Below are positions 1 through 9,802 of a stretch of DNA of 64,000 nt, piece after piece. Under the pieces are notes generated by a model. It was given only the letters and a program-made list of their open reading frames with translations, was not told where the DNA came from and made no database searches. How positions within the stretch are numbered: the first letter of the stretch is position 1; the number at the start of each line of letters is the position of its first letter. The translations under genes were made by a program, and so were the position numbers. Source of the stretch: Mycobacterium sp. Root265. GTDB lineage: Bacteria > Actinomycetota > Actinomycetes > Mycobacteriales > Mycobacteriaceae. Location of the stretch: NCBI RefSeq assembly GCF_001428895.1, contig NZ_LMJA01000028.1:191972-255971 (forward strand), written 5' to 3'.

Positions 1-1152
1 TCCTGCTCGGAGGCGATCGACCTCGGGACGCCGGTCGGCCGGCTCATCGCCAACGTCATCGCGTTCCTCGCCGAGGGTGAGCTGGAGGCTATGCGTGAGC
101 GCCAGCTCTCGTCGCGACGGAAGCTCCGGGAGACAGCTCGCTGGCCAGGCGGCAAGCCACCGTACGGCTACAAGGTGGTCGAGGCAGCCGAGGGATACGG
201 GAAGGTGCTCGCTATCGATCCGCTGGCTCACAAGGTGGTGCGGAGGATCGTGGACTCGGTGCTCGACGGTGAGTCGGTGGCGAAGGTCTGCAACGAGCTG
301 AACGCCGACGGAGTCGTCTCTCCCGCTGACTACTACCGCGTCTGCGCGGGGCAAGAGGACACAGGGTCGCCGTGGCGCACCTGGCCGATGAAGCACATGC
401 TCACCTCACCGACTCTGGTCGGGCACGTCCACCTCGGTGGCGTGACGGTGCGAGATGACAAGGGAGCCCCGGTGCTGATGTGCTCGGAGCCTCTGGTGAC
501 CGACGAAGAGCGTGAGCTGATCATCGCCGAGCTGGCTCGGGCAGAAGGCGGTCCCCGCGAGCGCGGTGACGCTGGCGCCCTCGTCGGAGTCGCAGCGTGC
601 TGGTTCTGTGAGACCCCGCTGACCACGACTCGTCAGACCAAGAAGCTGGCCACCGGCACGAAGGAATACGGCTACTACCGTTGCCCGAACAACTGCACTC
701 CGCTGCTACCGCTGGAGTCGGCCGAGGAGTTCGCCGAGAAGACGTTGCTGGACGCCCTAGGCGATGAGGCTGTGTCCGAGCGAGTGTGGGTGCCCGGAGA
801 CTCTTCAGAGAGCGAGCTGAGAGCCGCTGTGGCGGCGTTTGACGAACTGTCCCTGACTGCGGGGAGGATGACCTCGAAGACGGCGGCTGAGCGCTTGCAG
901 CGCCAGCTAGCAGCTCTCGACGCGAAGATCGCAGAGCTGGAGACCTCACCTGTGCGGGAGGGTGGATACGCAGATCGACCTACCGGACAGACATACCGGG
1001 AAGCCTGGGAGGCTGCAGGCGACGCAGGGGCCAGGCGTGAGATGTTGCAGCGCATCGGGTTTGGACTTCGGATGGGAATCATCGACGGTAATCTCCACGC
1101 CCATCCCACGAAGCTGGGAGATCGCCTCAACGCAAAAATCCCCCCAAGCTGA
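1..1152 (+). CDS. int: Large serine integrase (5'-truncated by window edge)
   Basis: Serine recombinase that would integrate and excise the phage. The frame is open from base 1. It begins inside the end of the resolvase catalytic domain (IANVIAFLAEGELEAMRER), then enters the recombinase domain (PPYGYKVV, near residues 50-60 of the visible part). A zinc-ribbon follows, with CWFC and later YYRCPNNC, and then a coiled-coil-rich C-terminus typical of large serine integrases. The catalytic serine lies upstream of the window. It converges on the tail operon. The chromosomal junction at 53,890 and the metallophosphoesterase at 42,779 (putative directionality factor) are its expected partners. Confidence 0.95.
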   Translation, partial: SCSEAIDLGTPVGRLIANVIAFLAEGELEAMRERQLSSRRKLRETARWPGGKPPYGYKVVEAAEGYGKVLAIDPLAHKVVRRIVDSVLDGESVAKVCNELNADGVVSPADYYRVCAGQEDTGSPWRTWPMKHMLTSPTLVGHVHLGGVTVRDDKGAPVLMCSEPLVTDEERELIIAELARAEGGPRERGDAGALVGVAACWFCETPLTTTRQTKKLATGTKEYGYYRCPNNCTPLLPLESAEEFAEKTLLDALGDEAVSERVWVPGDSSESELRAAVAAFDELSLTAGRMTSKTAAERLQRQLAALDAKIAELETSPVREGGYADRPTGQTYREAWEAAGDAGARREMLQRIGFGLRMGIIDGNLHAHPTKLGDRLNAKIPPS

Positions 1153-1172
1153 GTGATTCTCAGCAAGGGGGG
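1141..1172. terminator. Intrinsic terminator between converging int and tail operons
   Basis: Inverted repeat: CCCCC, AA, GCTGAG, 5-nt loop, CTCAGC, AA, GGGGG(G). On the minus strand it is followed by ATTTTTG, so it looks best suited to stop the leftward structural transcript. The int stop codon lies inside the stem. Confidence 0.7.
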
Positions 1173-1177
1173 AGTTC

Positions 1178-3169
1178 TTACGGGTCGATAGGCTCTTCAG
1201 GCTCCTCGGGAAGAGGATCGTCCACGATGACGATGTCGCCTCCGCGCCAGATGTCGATAGCCGCTGAGCGGTAGACGCCGTTGTTCCAACTCGCAGCGGT
1301 GTGGCCGAATCCGATGCGGCGCCAGGCCGCGCCGACGCTCACGATGTTCGTGCTGTCGACCCACACTGCGTCAGTGAGGGGTTCACCGTTCCGGTAGACC
1401 GTGTAGGTGTTACCTACGGCCTCAAGCCGGTACTGGTCGGTCGGCAGAGCATCGAAGATCTCGGTGGAGATGGTCTGCTCAGTGGAGACCCCCGCCGTCA
1501 TCGAGCTGATCGTGACGAACGCGCTCTGGTTGTTGTTGCCGATCTGAGCGACACGAGCCGCACATCCGTTCAGGCCGTCCTGGCTCATGCGGACGAACAG
1601 GTTGATCGCCTGACCGAACTGCTGGTTAGACCAGGCGCCTCCGATAATTGCCTCGGAGTACATGTCGTTCGTTGCCATCGCCTGGATCGCGAACGCGTGC
1701 TTCCAGTAGTCGTGGGCGAACAACTGAGCGTTGCCGTCACAGACGAGATCGCCTCCGGTGATACGGAAGTTGGCGTTGCCTCGGTATGAGTACGCCGGGG
1801 ACACCCAGTTGGCCGTGTCGCTGTACGCGTCGAACGACGACAGGACAGAGATCGGTGTGATCGTCTCGGGGACAACCTGTCCGATCGAACCCCACATGCG
1901 GAACGAAGCATCGTGGGTCAGCGCCGACTGCAGGATCGTGCTGGGCATGGCTGTCTGCCCCGTCAGCAGCTCAGTGGCTGCCTGGGGGTAGATGACTACC
2001 GACGGGACGATCTGAGAGCGGGAGACGCCCGCTACGGTGAACGATCCACCGAGGGGGAGAATGCCGAGCGCCAGAATGGATCCCTCGGTCGCGATGATCT
2101 CAGCCGTGTCGAACTCCAGCCCGACCTCATACAGCAGCGGACCCGTCGGGATCTCGCTGCGGATGTTGCCGAAGTCGTAGAGCCGGGTCATGTTGCCGGT
2201 AGCTCGATCGATCTCGTAGATCGCTGCCCACACACTCGTCGGCGGAGTGTCGCCGCCAGCGATGAACCGTGCGGAGTTGACGATCCGGTTGGAGGTCATA
2301 CGAATCGCGGACAGAGCCAGCACGCCGGGGGCGATGCTGAACCGAGGACGCTCGTAGGAGGCCGTCAGTGCGTGCAGGTGGCTGTTGTACTGGTTGCGGG
2401 TCGTGACGTTCCACGTAGTCGACGTGGTGGCCATCTGCGGGTTAGCAGCACCGCCTGAGTAGGCGATCACCGACTCAAGCTGCGAGCGGGGGAATGCCAC
2501 CTCCTCGAACGGGTTCGGGCTCACCCAGAGCGGGACGTTCGTCGGGGCGTTCGCCAGATCGGCCAGGGTGATCAGGCCGTACTTAACCTGACGCGCTTCG
2601 CCGAAGACGACCTCGAGATCCTCCACCGAGCCAGTGGCGGTCTTATCTTCCCGCCATCCCTTCAGGATGTTGTTGATCGTGCTCTGCGCCTTGACGGCGG
2701 TAGCCTGGGCGTTAGCGACGAAGCTCCCGAACCAGTCCTTGACGCCCTGGATGGCGTCGTTGATCGGGGTGATGATCAGGCCGGTGAAGATGTCGATGAT
2801 CTGTTTGACCATGCGCTCCAACGTGTTCCACGTACCGATCAGCCAGTCATCCCACTTGTCGACCTGGAGGAAGACGGGGATGTTGCGGATGGCACCGAGG
2901 ATCGCGTTGACCGCTCCGGTGATGGTGTTGAACGCACCCTCGATCGCGTTGGGGATCAGATCCTTGAAGAACTGCAGGGCCTCTAGCGGCATCGCTCGAA
3001 GCTGAGCTGCCAAGAGCCCGAGGGCATTTCCCGGTGTGGGAACCTTCGGGGTGAACATCGATCGGATGATCGTCTCGTTGTAGTCCTGGCCGAAGGCCAG
3101 TGTGCCTCCACCGATCTCGAAGGCACCCCTGGCGTCGATCGCTTCGACAGAAGCGCCTGGGTATTCCAT
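1178..3169 (-). CDS. Minor tail protein
   Basis: 663 residues, last gene of the structural operon, in the position of the distal minor tail genes of L5-like phages. The N-terminal ~190 residues are helical and amphipathic (repeated NAI/ITGA and IIDIF segments). The C-terminal ~400 residues are beta-rich and resemble a lectin/jelly-roll-like adhesion module, ending in an acidic Pro/Glu tail (DDPLPEEPEEPIDP). A role at the tail tip in host binding is inferred from position. ATG start with GGAG upstream. Confidence 0.8.
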   Translation of the reverse strand: MEYPGASVEAIDARGAFEIGGGTLAFGQDYNETIIRSMFTPKVPTPGNALGLLAAQLRAMPLEALQFFKDLIPNAIEGAFNTITGAVNAILGAIRNIPVFLQVDKWDDWLIGTWNTLERMVKQIIDIFTGLIITPINDAIQGVKDWFGSFVANAQATAVKAQSTINNILKGWREDKTATGSVEDLEVVFGEARQVKYGLITLADLANAPTNVPLWVSPNPFEEVAFPRSQLESVIAYSGGAANPQMATTSTTWNVTTRNQYNSHLHALTASYERPRFSIAPGVLALSAIRMTSNRIVNSARFIAGGDTPPTSVWAAIYEIDRATGNMTRLYDFGNIRSEIPTGPLLYEVGLEFDTAEIIATEGSILALGILPLGGSFTVAGVSRSQIVPSVVIYPQAATELLTGQTAMPSTILQSALTHDASFRMWGSIGQVVPETITPISVLSSFDAYSDTANWVSPAYSYRGNANFRITGGDLVCDGNAQLFAHDYWKHAFAIQAMATNDMYSEAIIGGAWSNQQFGQAINLFVRMSQDGLNGCAARVAQIGNNNQSAFVTISSMTAGVSTEQTISTEIFDALPTDQYRLEAVGNTYTVYRNGEPLTDAVWVDSTNIVSVGAAWRRIGFGHTAASWNNGVYRSAAIDIWRGGDIVIVDDPLPEEPEEPIDP

Positions 3170-3177
3170 CTGTGCTC

Positions 3178-3465
3178 CTACTCGGGGGTGACGGTGATCG
3201 AACCTGTGACGCGGACGCTGTCGCCTTCGATGCGCTCACGGCGCTCGAGGTTCATGTTTTCGTGGATGATCCGAAGCTCGGACTGGATCTCGCGGAACCC
3301 TCGGGTGATCTCGTCACGGAGGTTCTCGTCGTGGGAATTGGACACCTGGGAGTCAATCTTCTTGACCTTGAACCAGACTGGGAGGACGACGGTCAGGAGG
3401 CCGCACAGCGCGATGAACGCGAGGAGCGCGACCTCCCAGTTGTTGTCGGGGTTGAAGAGACTCAC
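3178..3465 (-). CDS. Small membrane protein, DUF2746-like
   Basis: 95 residues with one N-terminal membrane segment ([23 protein letters not shown]) followed by a charged, probably coiled-coil stretch ([20 protein letters not shown]). It resembles the DUF2746 proteins encoded among the tail genes of Cluster A phages; function unknown. GTG start overlaps the upstream gene's stop (GTGA), so translation is probably coupled. Confidence 0.75.
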   Translation of the reverse strand: MSLFNPDNNWEVALLAFIALCGLLTVVLPVWFKVKKIDSQVSNSHDENLRDEITRGFREIQSELRIIHENMNLERRERIEGDSVRVTGSITVTPE

Positions 3466-3911
3466 TCGTCGAAGACCTCGGCGAGCGGTGGGCCGGCCAA
3501 TCCGCTGGGGATGTCACCGGACTCTCGGAACTGCTGGAGCATGGCTTGCCTCTCCTGATCAGTCATCTGCTTGATGTTGGGGATACGCACTGGGGGAGGG
3601 GCTTCTTCGTCGGAGCCAACCCACCGAGCTGCGTTGTTCATGTCGTGTCGCTGCCCACGGAAGGCAGGCTGGAACTTGATGACCTGCTCGGGGAGCTGAC
3701 TGATGTGGATGTTTCCGTCCTCATCAGCCAGCGCCGCCAAGTAGTCCCGATGGCTGAAGCCGCACTTCCACAGATGCTCAGACCAGTCGGCCAGGTAACC
3801 GGGGTGCGTGATCGCTCCGACGCCCGCAACCATCGGTAGGTTGCGGAGCGCCCAGATCACATGCTGCCGTGGGTCTTCCGGGTCGTGGGTCTCTTGAGAT
3901 GGGATGCTCAC
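3462..3911 (-). CDS. Tail-region protein, DUF2744-like
   Basis: 149 residues, soluble, no membrane segment. It matches by position and character the DUF2744 protein that follows the Gp37-like minor tail gene in L5-type phages. The region around [19 protein letters not shown] is the most conserved-looking part. GTG start overlaps the preceding stop by 4 bases. Probably a structural or assembly protein; exact role unknown. Confidence 0.7.
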   Translation of the reverse strand: MSIPSQETHDPEDPRQHVIWALRNLPMVAGVGAITHPGYLADWSEHLWKCGFSHRDYLAALADEDGNIHISQLPEQVIKFQPAFRGQRHDMNNAARWVGSDEEAPPPVRIPNIKQMTDQERQAMLQQFRESGDIPSGLAGPPLAEVFDE

Positions 3912-4084
3912 AGGGCATCCCCTTCAAGCTGGATCTCTCCGACGTAGAACTCAACGATCAGACTGTTGATGTCGTCTTCGCCACGATGGACGACGTGGAC
4001 GCCATCCTTGGCGATGTAGGACAGAGCAGCGAGATCTATTCCACCTAAGAGGACTTGGGTCGGAGTGATGCGAACATCGTTCAT
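3908..4084 (-). CDS. Small tail-region protein, unknown function
   Basis: 58 residues (starts [10 protein letters not shown]). ATG start. The stop TGA overlaps the GTG of the next gene, and only 17 bases separate it from the upstream minor tail gene, so it sits squarely in the operon. No recognisable domain; acidic with a short beta-like pattern. L5-type phages carry a gene of this size here. Confidence 0.75.
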   Translation of the reverse strand: MNDVRITPTQVLLGGIDLAALSYIAKDGVHVVHRGEDDINSLIVEFYVGEIQLEGDAL

Positions 4085-4101
4085 GCGGCGAGCCTTTCGG
4101 G

Positions 4102-5892
4102 TTAGAGGATTCCCGCTGTGCCCATAGCTCCGTTGAACATCTTGATCTGCTCAAGGATGTGCAGCGCGGGGCTACGCTCTTCGCGGTATCCGATTTCGAC
4201 CTGCCAGCCCGTAGGGCCGTCTTTGTCGATGCGGTACTTCAACTTCTTGATGCGCTCAACGAAGAGCTGGTGCTCGATCGGGTATCCGAGCACTGACGTA
4301 CCGACGCGGTGGCCGATCCAGCAGTGCCCATATCCCTTCTCTCCGAACAGATACGGACTCGCGTCCGACACCTGGATGGTGTGAGCCGTCCGGGTCCGGG
4401 TTCGATGGATCTCGGCAGCCACGGCTGCGAACGCCGACAGGGTGAACGCCTTGAGCGTTCCCTCGGCCATGCCCTCGTAGTAGTGGAAGTCGCCCAGACT
4501 GGTCTGGATGTCCTCGAGCCCTGCGATCGGTAGTGAGATCGAACTTGCACGGAGAGTGGGGATCTCCATGAACGCTCCGAACACGTCGGAGTAGATCGGG
4601 TTCAGCACCGCATCCATCAACCCGCCGAGAGGCGGGAGGTCGATTGCCCCACCGACGATGGCGACAGATGCCAACGCGGAGTTGATGTATGACGTGAGAA
4701 CATCGCCTCCGATGTTCACCAGAGCACTGATGCCCTCGTTAATCCCAGGGGCGCTCGCCCCTCCTGCTAAAAATGACGTGTCAGTCGCCTCGTAGTACGA
4801 GAACTCCGACGCCGTGATCCCAGTGAGCGGACCCTCTTCGAACACGACCCACGGTGCCTTCGGGCTGGTGCCAAGGTAATTCGGGGTGTAGTACTCGCCT
4901 GGGAACGTGTAGTCCCCGGTGAACACCTCCATACCTTCGACCTGTCCGTCGGCCGTGAGGACGGCCAGAGCACGGACGAATCCGGTCAGCCACGAGCCGC
5001 CGAAGGCGGTCTCGGTTCCCCAGCCTGAGTTGTCTTCGATGTCCCACACCAGGCAGCCATTCCGCAGGGGGATCTTGGCCGAGATGTTCTCGAAGAGCGG
5101 GATGTTCCACTCGCCCTTGAGATCTTCGAACGGGTGCGGGTCGCGATCCTTCAGGTAGCGACGGCAGGTCAGCGTGAGCTGGTGCTCTTCGAGCAGGCGC
5201 TTGGCCGTGTCGTAGAACGTGCCGAACCGGCTGAAGACCATCGCCACCGGCGAGTTGTCCAGCAGGAACGGGAACGGCTTCACGATGTTGCGCCAGGTGC
5301 TCGGGTTGAAGCTTGGGCCCATCCACTCCGTGAGGTCCGTAGGGTCGTCTGGGAGAGTCCACAGCGAAGTTTCTAGGCGCAGTAGGTTCACAAAAAGCGT
5401 GACCAGCAGGCACCATTTTGCCGGCCCAAAAATGATCCAGATCTTGGGAAACTGCAGCTCAGGGCGTAGGAACGGATTGCACCAGACGCGGATGTGCTTG
5501 GTCTGCTCGAAGTCGTGCATGAACACGACCTCCAGGTAGCAAACTCCACCCTTCTCCTTGACCACGCGGTAGTGGTCCATGCAGCCCGACCAGCGGGCGC
5601 CCTGCTTCTCGATGACGACGTGGACGTTGCGCTTGGCACGACCACGGTGGTTCATCACCCACTTGGCCAGGTAGTGATCCAGGGGGAGATGCAGAGTCGC
5701 TACGCCGGTCTCGTTCTCGATGAACTCGAACTCCAGCATCAGCTCGCCAGCGACCTCGCCACGGAGGCGGTAGTCTCCGTCGAACAGCTCGCACGTAGGC
5801 GGCTTGAGACGCAGCAGCTCTCGCTTCGCGTGGCGCTGTTGGATCAGGTTCCAGAGATCTCGGGACTGCTGCGAGGTAGTCAGCCCGCTCAT
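4102..5892 (-). CDS. Minor tail protein, ReqiPepy6 Gp37-like
   Basis: 596 residues. Probable baseplate/tail-tip hub protein. The start is placed at the ATG at 5892 (MSGLTTSQQS), which overlaps the stop of the upstream gene as ATGA. The N-terminal half is beta-rich (FEFIENETGVATLHLPLDHYLAKWV), as in siphovirus Gp37-like hub proteins; a Gly/Ala-rich hydrophobic segment lies near residue 390. The third minor tail gene after the tape measure is usually this family in Cluster A. Confidence 0.85.
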   Translation of the reverse strand: MSGLTTSQQSRDLWNLIQQRHAKRELLRLKPPTCELFDGDYRLRGEVAGELMLEFEFIENETGVATLHLPLDHYLAKWVMNHRGRAKRNVHVVIEKQGARWSGCMDHYRVVKEKGGVCYLEVVFMHDFEQTKHIRVWCNPFLRPELQFPKIWIIFGPAKWCLLVTLFVNLLRLETSLWTLPDDPTDLTEWMGPSFNPSTWRNIVKPFPFLLDNSPVAMVFSRFGTFYDTAKRLLEEHQLTLTCRRYLKDRDPHPFEDLKGEWNIPLFENISAKIPLRNGCLVWDIEDNSGWGTETAFGGSWLTGFVRALAVLTADGQVEGMEVFTGDYTFPGEYYTPNYLGTSPKAPWVVFEEGPLTGITASEFSYYEATDTSFLAGGASAPGINEGISALVNIGGDVLTSYINSALASVAIVGGAIDLPPLGGLMDAVLNPIYSDVFGAFMEIPTLRASSISLPIAGLEDIQTSLGDFHYYEGMAEGTLKAFTLSAFAAVAAEIHRTRTRTAHTIQVSDASPYLFGEKGYGHCWIGHRVGTSVLGYPIEHQLFVERIKKLKYRIDKDGPTGWQVEIGYREERSPALHILEQIKMFNGAMGTAGIL

Positions 5893-6905
5893 TCGAGGCC
5901 CCAGCAGCGCGACCACGGTCGTGGCAGCATCAGCGAGATGATCTGTCCGGGAGCACAACCGGAGGCTGTGATCTCGAACGTCTTCTCCTCGGTGTACGGG
6001 GGGATCATGTTGCGGAAGCGGACGCCGTTCATACGAGCCCACACCTGGGAGCCAGACTCCGAAGAGATCTGCTCCACGCGGCGGTCGGTGTCGATGACGC
6101 AGTTCTCGCCGTAGATCAGACCCGGCAGCTTGAGCCGCCGGTTCGCGAACTCCTCATCCTCGAACGAGTAGTCCGGGATGACGAACTGCGTGAACGGTGC
6201 CTTCTCCCAGGGGATATCGATACCCGGAGGGAACGGCCAGGGAAGATCTGGGATGCCTTCGGTGGAACCGGGGACGGTCCACTTCGGTGCGATGTACTGG
6301 TCGGTGGGGTTGAGCCCCCCGGCGCCGCGACCCACTCGGATCTGCAGCGTCTCTTTCGGCAGCTTCTCCCACGGCCAGTAGCCAGGAACGTCAACCGGAT
6401 TCGGCTTGAACCGGGTGTCCGTCTTCGTCTTGACCGAGAACACTCGGTCGTCCTCGTACCAGAACGGGTCGTAGGAGATGCACGACATCAACGTCTCGTT
6501 GATCGTGTTGCCCCGAGGATCTGTCTTCATCAGCAGAGTCGGGGATTCGAACAGCCGGATCTTCAGGTAGCGAGTACCGGAGTCCGGGGTGGTGACGTAC
6601 AGCTTGCAGTCCCGGTGGAACGCCCATTCCTTGCGCCACTGCGAGTCCCGGCTGAGCCAGGAGCGAGAGCCGGACTTTGCGTCGTTCAGGATCTGTACGC
6701 CAAAGATGATGTCCCGCTTGAGGATGCGGTGGTTCAGGTAGCGAGCGCCGGGGTAGTTACCCGGCTCTTCATAGACGACCTTGACGGGAGGGTCATAGAA
6801 AGCACCCTCCACGTCTTCGGCCAGGAACACGCCCCGGTCGCCGGTCGTCAGATTGAAGATCTCACCGTTCACGCCCTCGAGTTCGATGACTGTGTCGGTG
6901 ATCAA
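5889..6905 (-). CDS. Minor tail protein (distal tail-like)
   Basis: 338 residues, immediately downstream of the tape measure gene, the usual place of the distal tail (Dit-like) protein. The TTG start at 6905 is chosen because AGGAGG lies 6 bases before it and a stoperator (6918-6930) ends just upstream, leaving no room for a longer N-terminus. Rich in Trp and Pro in the middle (WPWEKLPKE, LPWPFPPG). It should connect the tail tube to the tip hub; inferred from position. Confidence 0.85.
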   Translation of the reverse strand: MITDTVIELEGVNGEIFNLTTGDRGVFLAEDVEGAFYDPPVKVVYEEPGNYPGARYLNHRILKRDIIFGVQILNDAKSGSRSWLSRDSQWRKEWAFHRDCKLYVTTPDSGTRYLKIRLFESPTLLMKTDPRGNTINETLMSCISYDPFWYEDDRVFSVKTKTDTRFKPNPVDVPGYWPWEKLPKETLQIRVGRGAGGLNPTDQYIAPKWTVPGSTEGIPDLPWPFPPGIDIPWEKAPFTQFVIPDYSFEDEEFANRRLKLPGLIYGENCVIDTDRRVEQISSESGSQVWARMNGVRFRNMIPPYTEEKTFEITASGCAPGQIISLMLPRPWSRCWGLE

Positions 6906-6917
6906 GTGTTACCTCCT

Positions 6918-6930
6918 GGTGGGTGTCAAG
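6918..6930 (+). promoter_or_regulatory. Stoperator (repressor-binding site), exact consensus
   Basis: GGTGGGTGTCAAG. It lies between the tape measure and the next minor tail gene, so a repressor bound here would block the leftward structural transcript. In the direction of transcription it reads CTTGACACCCACC, as do the other intergenic sites. Confidence 0.85.
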
Positions 6931-9345
6931 TTAGCGGCCAGCGGAAGCGCGGGTGCGCTTCGAGTCCTCGCGGTCCTTGATGGACAGCGCCTCGTCTACA
7001 GAGCCGATCTGGAACAGGTACTGGATGCCTTCGGTGATGCCCTTCGAGATCAGTCCGTCACCGGAGATCCCGAGGTCCGACATGAACTGTCCTGCAGTCG
7101 CCTTCGCGAAGTCGACAGGTGCGCTCATCAGACCGGAGGCTGCCTTGACGAGAGGATCGTCTCCACCGGAGATGGAGCCGTACTCGTCTGCGTAGTCCTG
7201 CGTAAGTCCCAGCATGTCCTGCTGCAACCCGATCTGATCCTTCTGCAACCGCAGCTCGTCAGCACGCGCCTTCAGCGCGTCGTTACCGGTGGCCTTCGCC
7301 TGGTAGTCGAGCGCCTTAGCCTGGTTCGCCAGACGCTTCTCTTCAAGCGCCAGAACCTTTTCCATGCGATCGATCTCGCCCTTGTCCAGCCCGTTGAGCA
7401 GGGAGGTGGGGTCACCACCGTTGCTGAACGCTTCAGCGATCTGACCAGCGAGGCCCTTGGCCTGGTCGAGGACGGGAGCGAATCCTTCCTCCATACCCTT
7501 GCCGAGACCCTGCATGAGAGCTTCACCGGCAGGCTTCAGGACGACGCGGTCGTACGGGAGCGGACCCTTCACAGCTGCGATCCGATCAGCGATGCCAGAG
7601 GCATACGAGATCACGCCAGCTTCGCCAGCCTGCAGCCCGTTCAGGATGCCGGTCATCAGAGCGGTGCCTGCGGCGGTGCCGATACCATCCATCCCCGAGA
7701 GGCCGTTCGCGATCCCCTGCGGGATCTTCGCGGACTCGTTGACCATCGTTTGGCCGGCCGTGGTGACCATCTCAGGAAGCTCTTCCCACGCTGCCTTGAA
7801 CGCGGAGAAGTCAGGAGCCGGGAGGCTCTGACCTGAGGTGGCCTGCTCCAGCGACCCTCGGACGTTCTGGGAGACGCTGTCAACGAACGACTGGTACTCA
7901 GTGACCTTGGCCTCTGCAGCAGCAGTGTCGATCTCAGGAACGGCGATCTGAGCGCCTGCGGCATCAGCCGGGGCGCCTGCCTGGGCGCCACCGAGAAGAT
8001 CTCCCAGCGGGCTGCCTGTAGGCGATGGCACGTTCTCTACGGCGGTTGCCACCTGACCGATAGCGTCGGCTGCGCCCTGAGCTCCCGATGCGATCTCGGG
8101 GAACATGTCGTTCAGTCCCTTGATCCGCTCTTCGGAGGTTGCCTGTACGGGCTGATCGCCTCCGGTCCAGAAGTCACGGAACGCCTTGTCGGCTTTGTAC
8201 AGCGCGTCGGAGAACTCGACCACCTTGACGAAGATGCCTGCGAGCTTCTCGAATGCGCCGACTACCTTCTCGACGTTCTCGGGGTTCTTCAGGAACTCGA
8301 TCGACTTACCCGCCATGTCGCCGACAGCTTCAGCGATCGCCTTGAGCGACCGGCCGAGCGCATCGAACGACGACGACAGAGAACCGTCGGTGGAGATCTT
8401 GTCGACCCAGTTGGTGAACGACTGCCCAGCCCCGTTGAACCACTGAGCTACTGCGGGCATCTTCTCAGAGAACGCGGTAGCCAGATCGATCATGCCCTCG
8501 GTGAAGTCACGCACGCCGGGGGCGGCGATCGTCATCGAGTCGCCGATGTTCTTGATGGTCTGCTGGATGCCAGCGATGCTGTCGGGGTCTACGACCGCGT
8601 CAGTGAATCCCTTGAACATGTCGGAGAGCCCTTGGGCCACACCGTCCATCGGTCCAAGGATCTGGGGGATGGCGTTCTTGATATTCTCGAAGGACGGCTT
8701 GAGCCCCTTCTCGAACACGTCGGACACGCTCTTCTGAATCTCCTTGAGATTCTCGCCCAGCGTCGTCTTGCCGTCGCCGCCCTCACCGATCAGGCCAGCG
8801 TCAGTCGCTGCCTTCTTGATCCCGTCCAAGCCCAGCGCGATCGCACCTACCGGTGTGACGACTGCTGAGATCAGACCTGGGAGAGCGAGGATGCCTGCGG
8901 TCAGCAGGCCCATGAGCGGAGCTGCGACAGCCAGGATGCCGACGATCGCAGTGAGCCCTGCTGTGGCGTTGATCCCGGACCCGAACGACGGGGTCAGCTT
9001 CTCCAGCTTGTCTGAGATCCGGGAGAAGATGTTCTTCTCCGAAGCCCCTGCGCCATTGGACTTTCGGTTATCGGTGTCGTCGTCAACGCTCAGCTCGGCG
9101 TTGATCCGAACACCCTTGGCGCCCTCTCGGCGCATCTGCGCCAGCAGTCGACGGAAGTCGGCCATCGCCTGGCCTGCGCCTAGGTGGACCTTGACCTCTA
9201 CGTCGCCGCTGACGCTGCGTTCGATCTCCTCAAGATCGCTCTTGAGATCCCGGCGAAACTGCCGGGTGTCAGGGGACACCTTCACCGAGATCCGTGCGAC
9301 CTCGGTTCCGGTGGACATCCCTGGCTTACGTGCTCCCTTGGCCAT
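6931..9345 (-). CDS. Tape measure protein
   Basis: 804 residues from the ATG at 9345 (MAKGARKPGM), whose start overlaps the end of the frameshifted chaperone. This scaffold sets tail length. It is the longest tail gene. It has a basic N-terminus, a hydrophobic Gly/Ala block at about residues 130-170 (LTAIVGILAVAAPLMGLLTAGILALPGL), long helical regions, and a charged C-terminal coiled coil (MEKVLALEEKRLANQAKALDYQ). An internal start at MSTGTEV (9318) is possible. Confidence 0.93.
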   Translation of the reverse strand: MAKGARKPGMSTGTEVARISVKVSPDTRQFRRDLKSDLEEIERSVSGDVEVKVHLGAGQAMADFRRLLAQMRREGAKGVRINAELSVDDDTDNRKSNGAGASEKNIFSRISDKLEKLTPSFGSGINATAGLTAIVGILAVAAPLMGLLTAGILALPGLISAVVTPVGAIALGLDGIKKAATDAGLIGEGGDGKTTLGENLKEIQKSVSDVFEKGLKPSFENIKNAIPQILGPMDGVAQGLSDMFKGFTDAVVDPDSIAGIQQTIKNIGDSMTIAAPGVRDFTEGMIDLATAFSEKMPAVAQWFNGAGQSFTNWVDKISTDGSLSSSFDALGRSLKAIAEAVGDMAGKSIEFLKNPENVEKVVGAFEKLAGIFVKVVEFSDALYKADKAFRDFWTGGDQPVQATSEERIKGLNDMFPEIASGAQGAADAIGQVATAVENVPSPTGSPLGDLLGGAQAGAPADAAGAQIAVPEIDTAAAEAKVTEYQSFVDSVSQNVRGSLEQATSGQSLPAPDFSAFKAAWEELPEMVTTAGQTMVNESAKIPQGIANGLSGMDGIGTAAGTALMTGILNGLQAGEAGVISYASGIADRIAAVKGPLPYDRVVLKPAGEALMQGLGKGMEEGFAPVLDQAKGLAGQIAEAFSNGGDPTSLLNGLDKGEIDRMEKVLALEEKRLANQAKALDYQAKATGNDALKARADELRLQKDQIGLQQDMLGLTQDYADEYGSISGGDDPLVKAASGLMSAPVDFAKATAGQFMSDLGISGDGLISKGITEGIQYLFQIGSVDEALSIKDREDSKRTRASAGR

Positions 9346-9802
9346 TGGCCTCTGCCTCTTCCCTCTTTCGTTTGGCTGCCTTCGCAGCGACAACCATCGC
9401 GGCGAACGAGCCCGGCTTGTGAACGACCTTCGCCTTCGCGAAATCTGGCCGGTAGTAAGGCTTTGGCGCCTTCGGCTTCGGCTTGCTCGGGTCGCGGTTG
9501 GCTAGGAGGAAGTAGTGATTGCTCTTCTGCATCTCGTCAACGAGATCGGCTAGGGCGTAACGATCTTCGTCCCAGCCCCGGAAATCAGGTCCACCCCGGC
9601 GAGATGCGTAGAACGCACCTTGCTTCGGGAGGTTGATGATCAGGGCCAGGGCGTATCGCGGCGAAAGCGGATCCTCATCGTTGAACAGATCTCGGAGGTC
9701 AACTCCGTAGTAGTGCAGGAGATCCGAGAGGATCGCCCCGCCGTGCTCATCGATCAGCTCGGCGAGGACTCGGCTTCCCCCACCTGGGTATCGCCCGTCC
9801 AA
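9326..9802 (-). CDS. Tail assembly chaperone, frameshifted C-terminal extension
   Basis: Second reading frame of the chaperone pair. It has no good start of its own and is expected to be made as an extension of the upstream protein by a -1 slip at GGGGGAA (9781-9775), giving a fusion of about 278 residues ending at 9326. The extension is basic at its end (AKAAKRKREEAEANG). Such G/GT pairs chaperone tape measure and tail tube assembly. Confidence 0.88.
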   Translation of the reverse strand: MDGRYPGGGSRVLAELIDEHGGAILSDLLHYYGVDLRDLFNDEDPLSPRYALALIINLPKQGAFYASRRGGPDFRGWDEDRYALADLVDEMQKSNHYFLLANRDPSKPKPKAPKPYYRPDFAKAKVVHKPGSFAAMVVAAKAAKRKREEAEANGQGST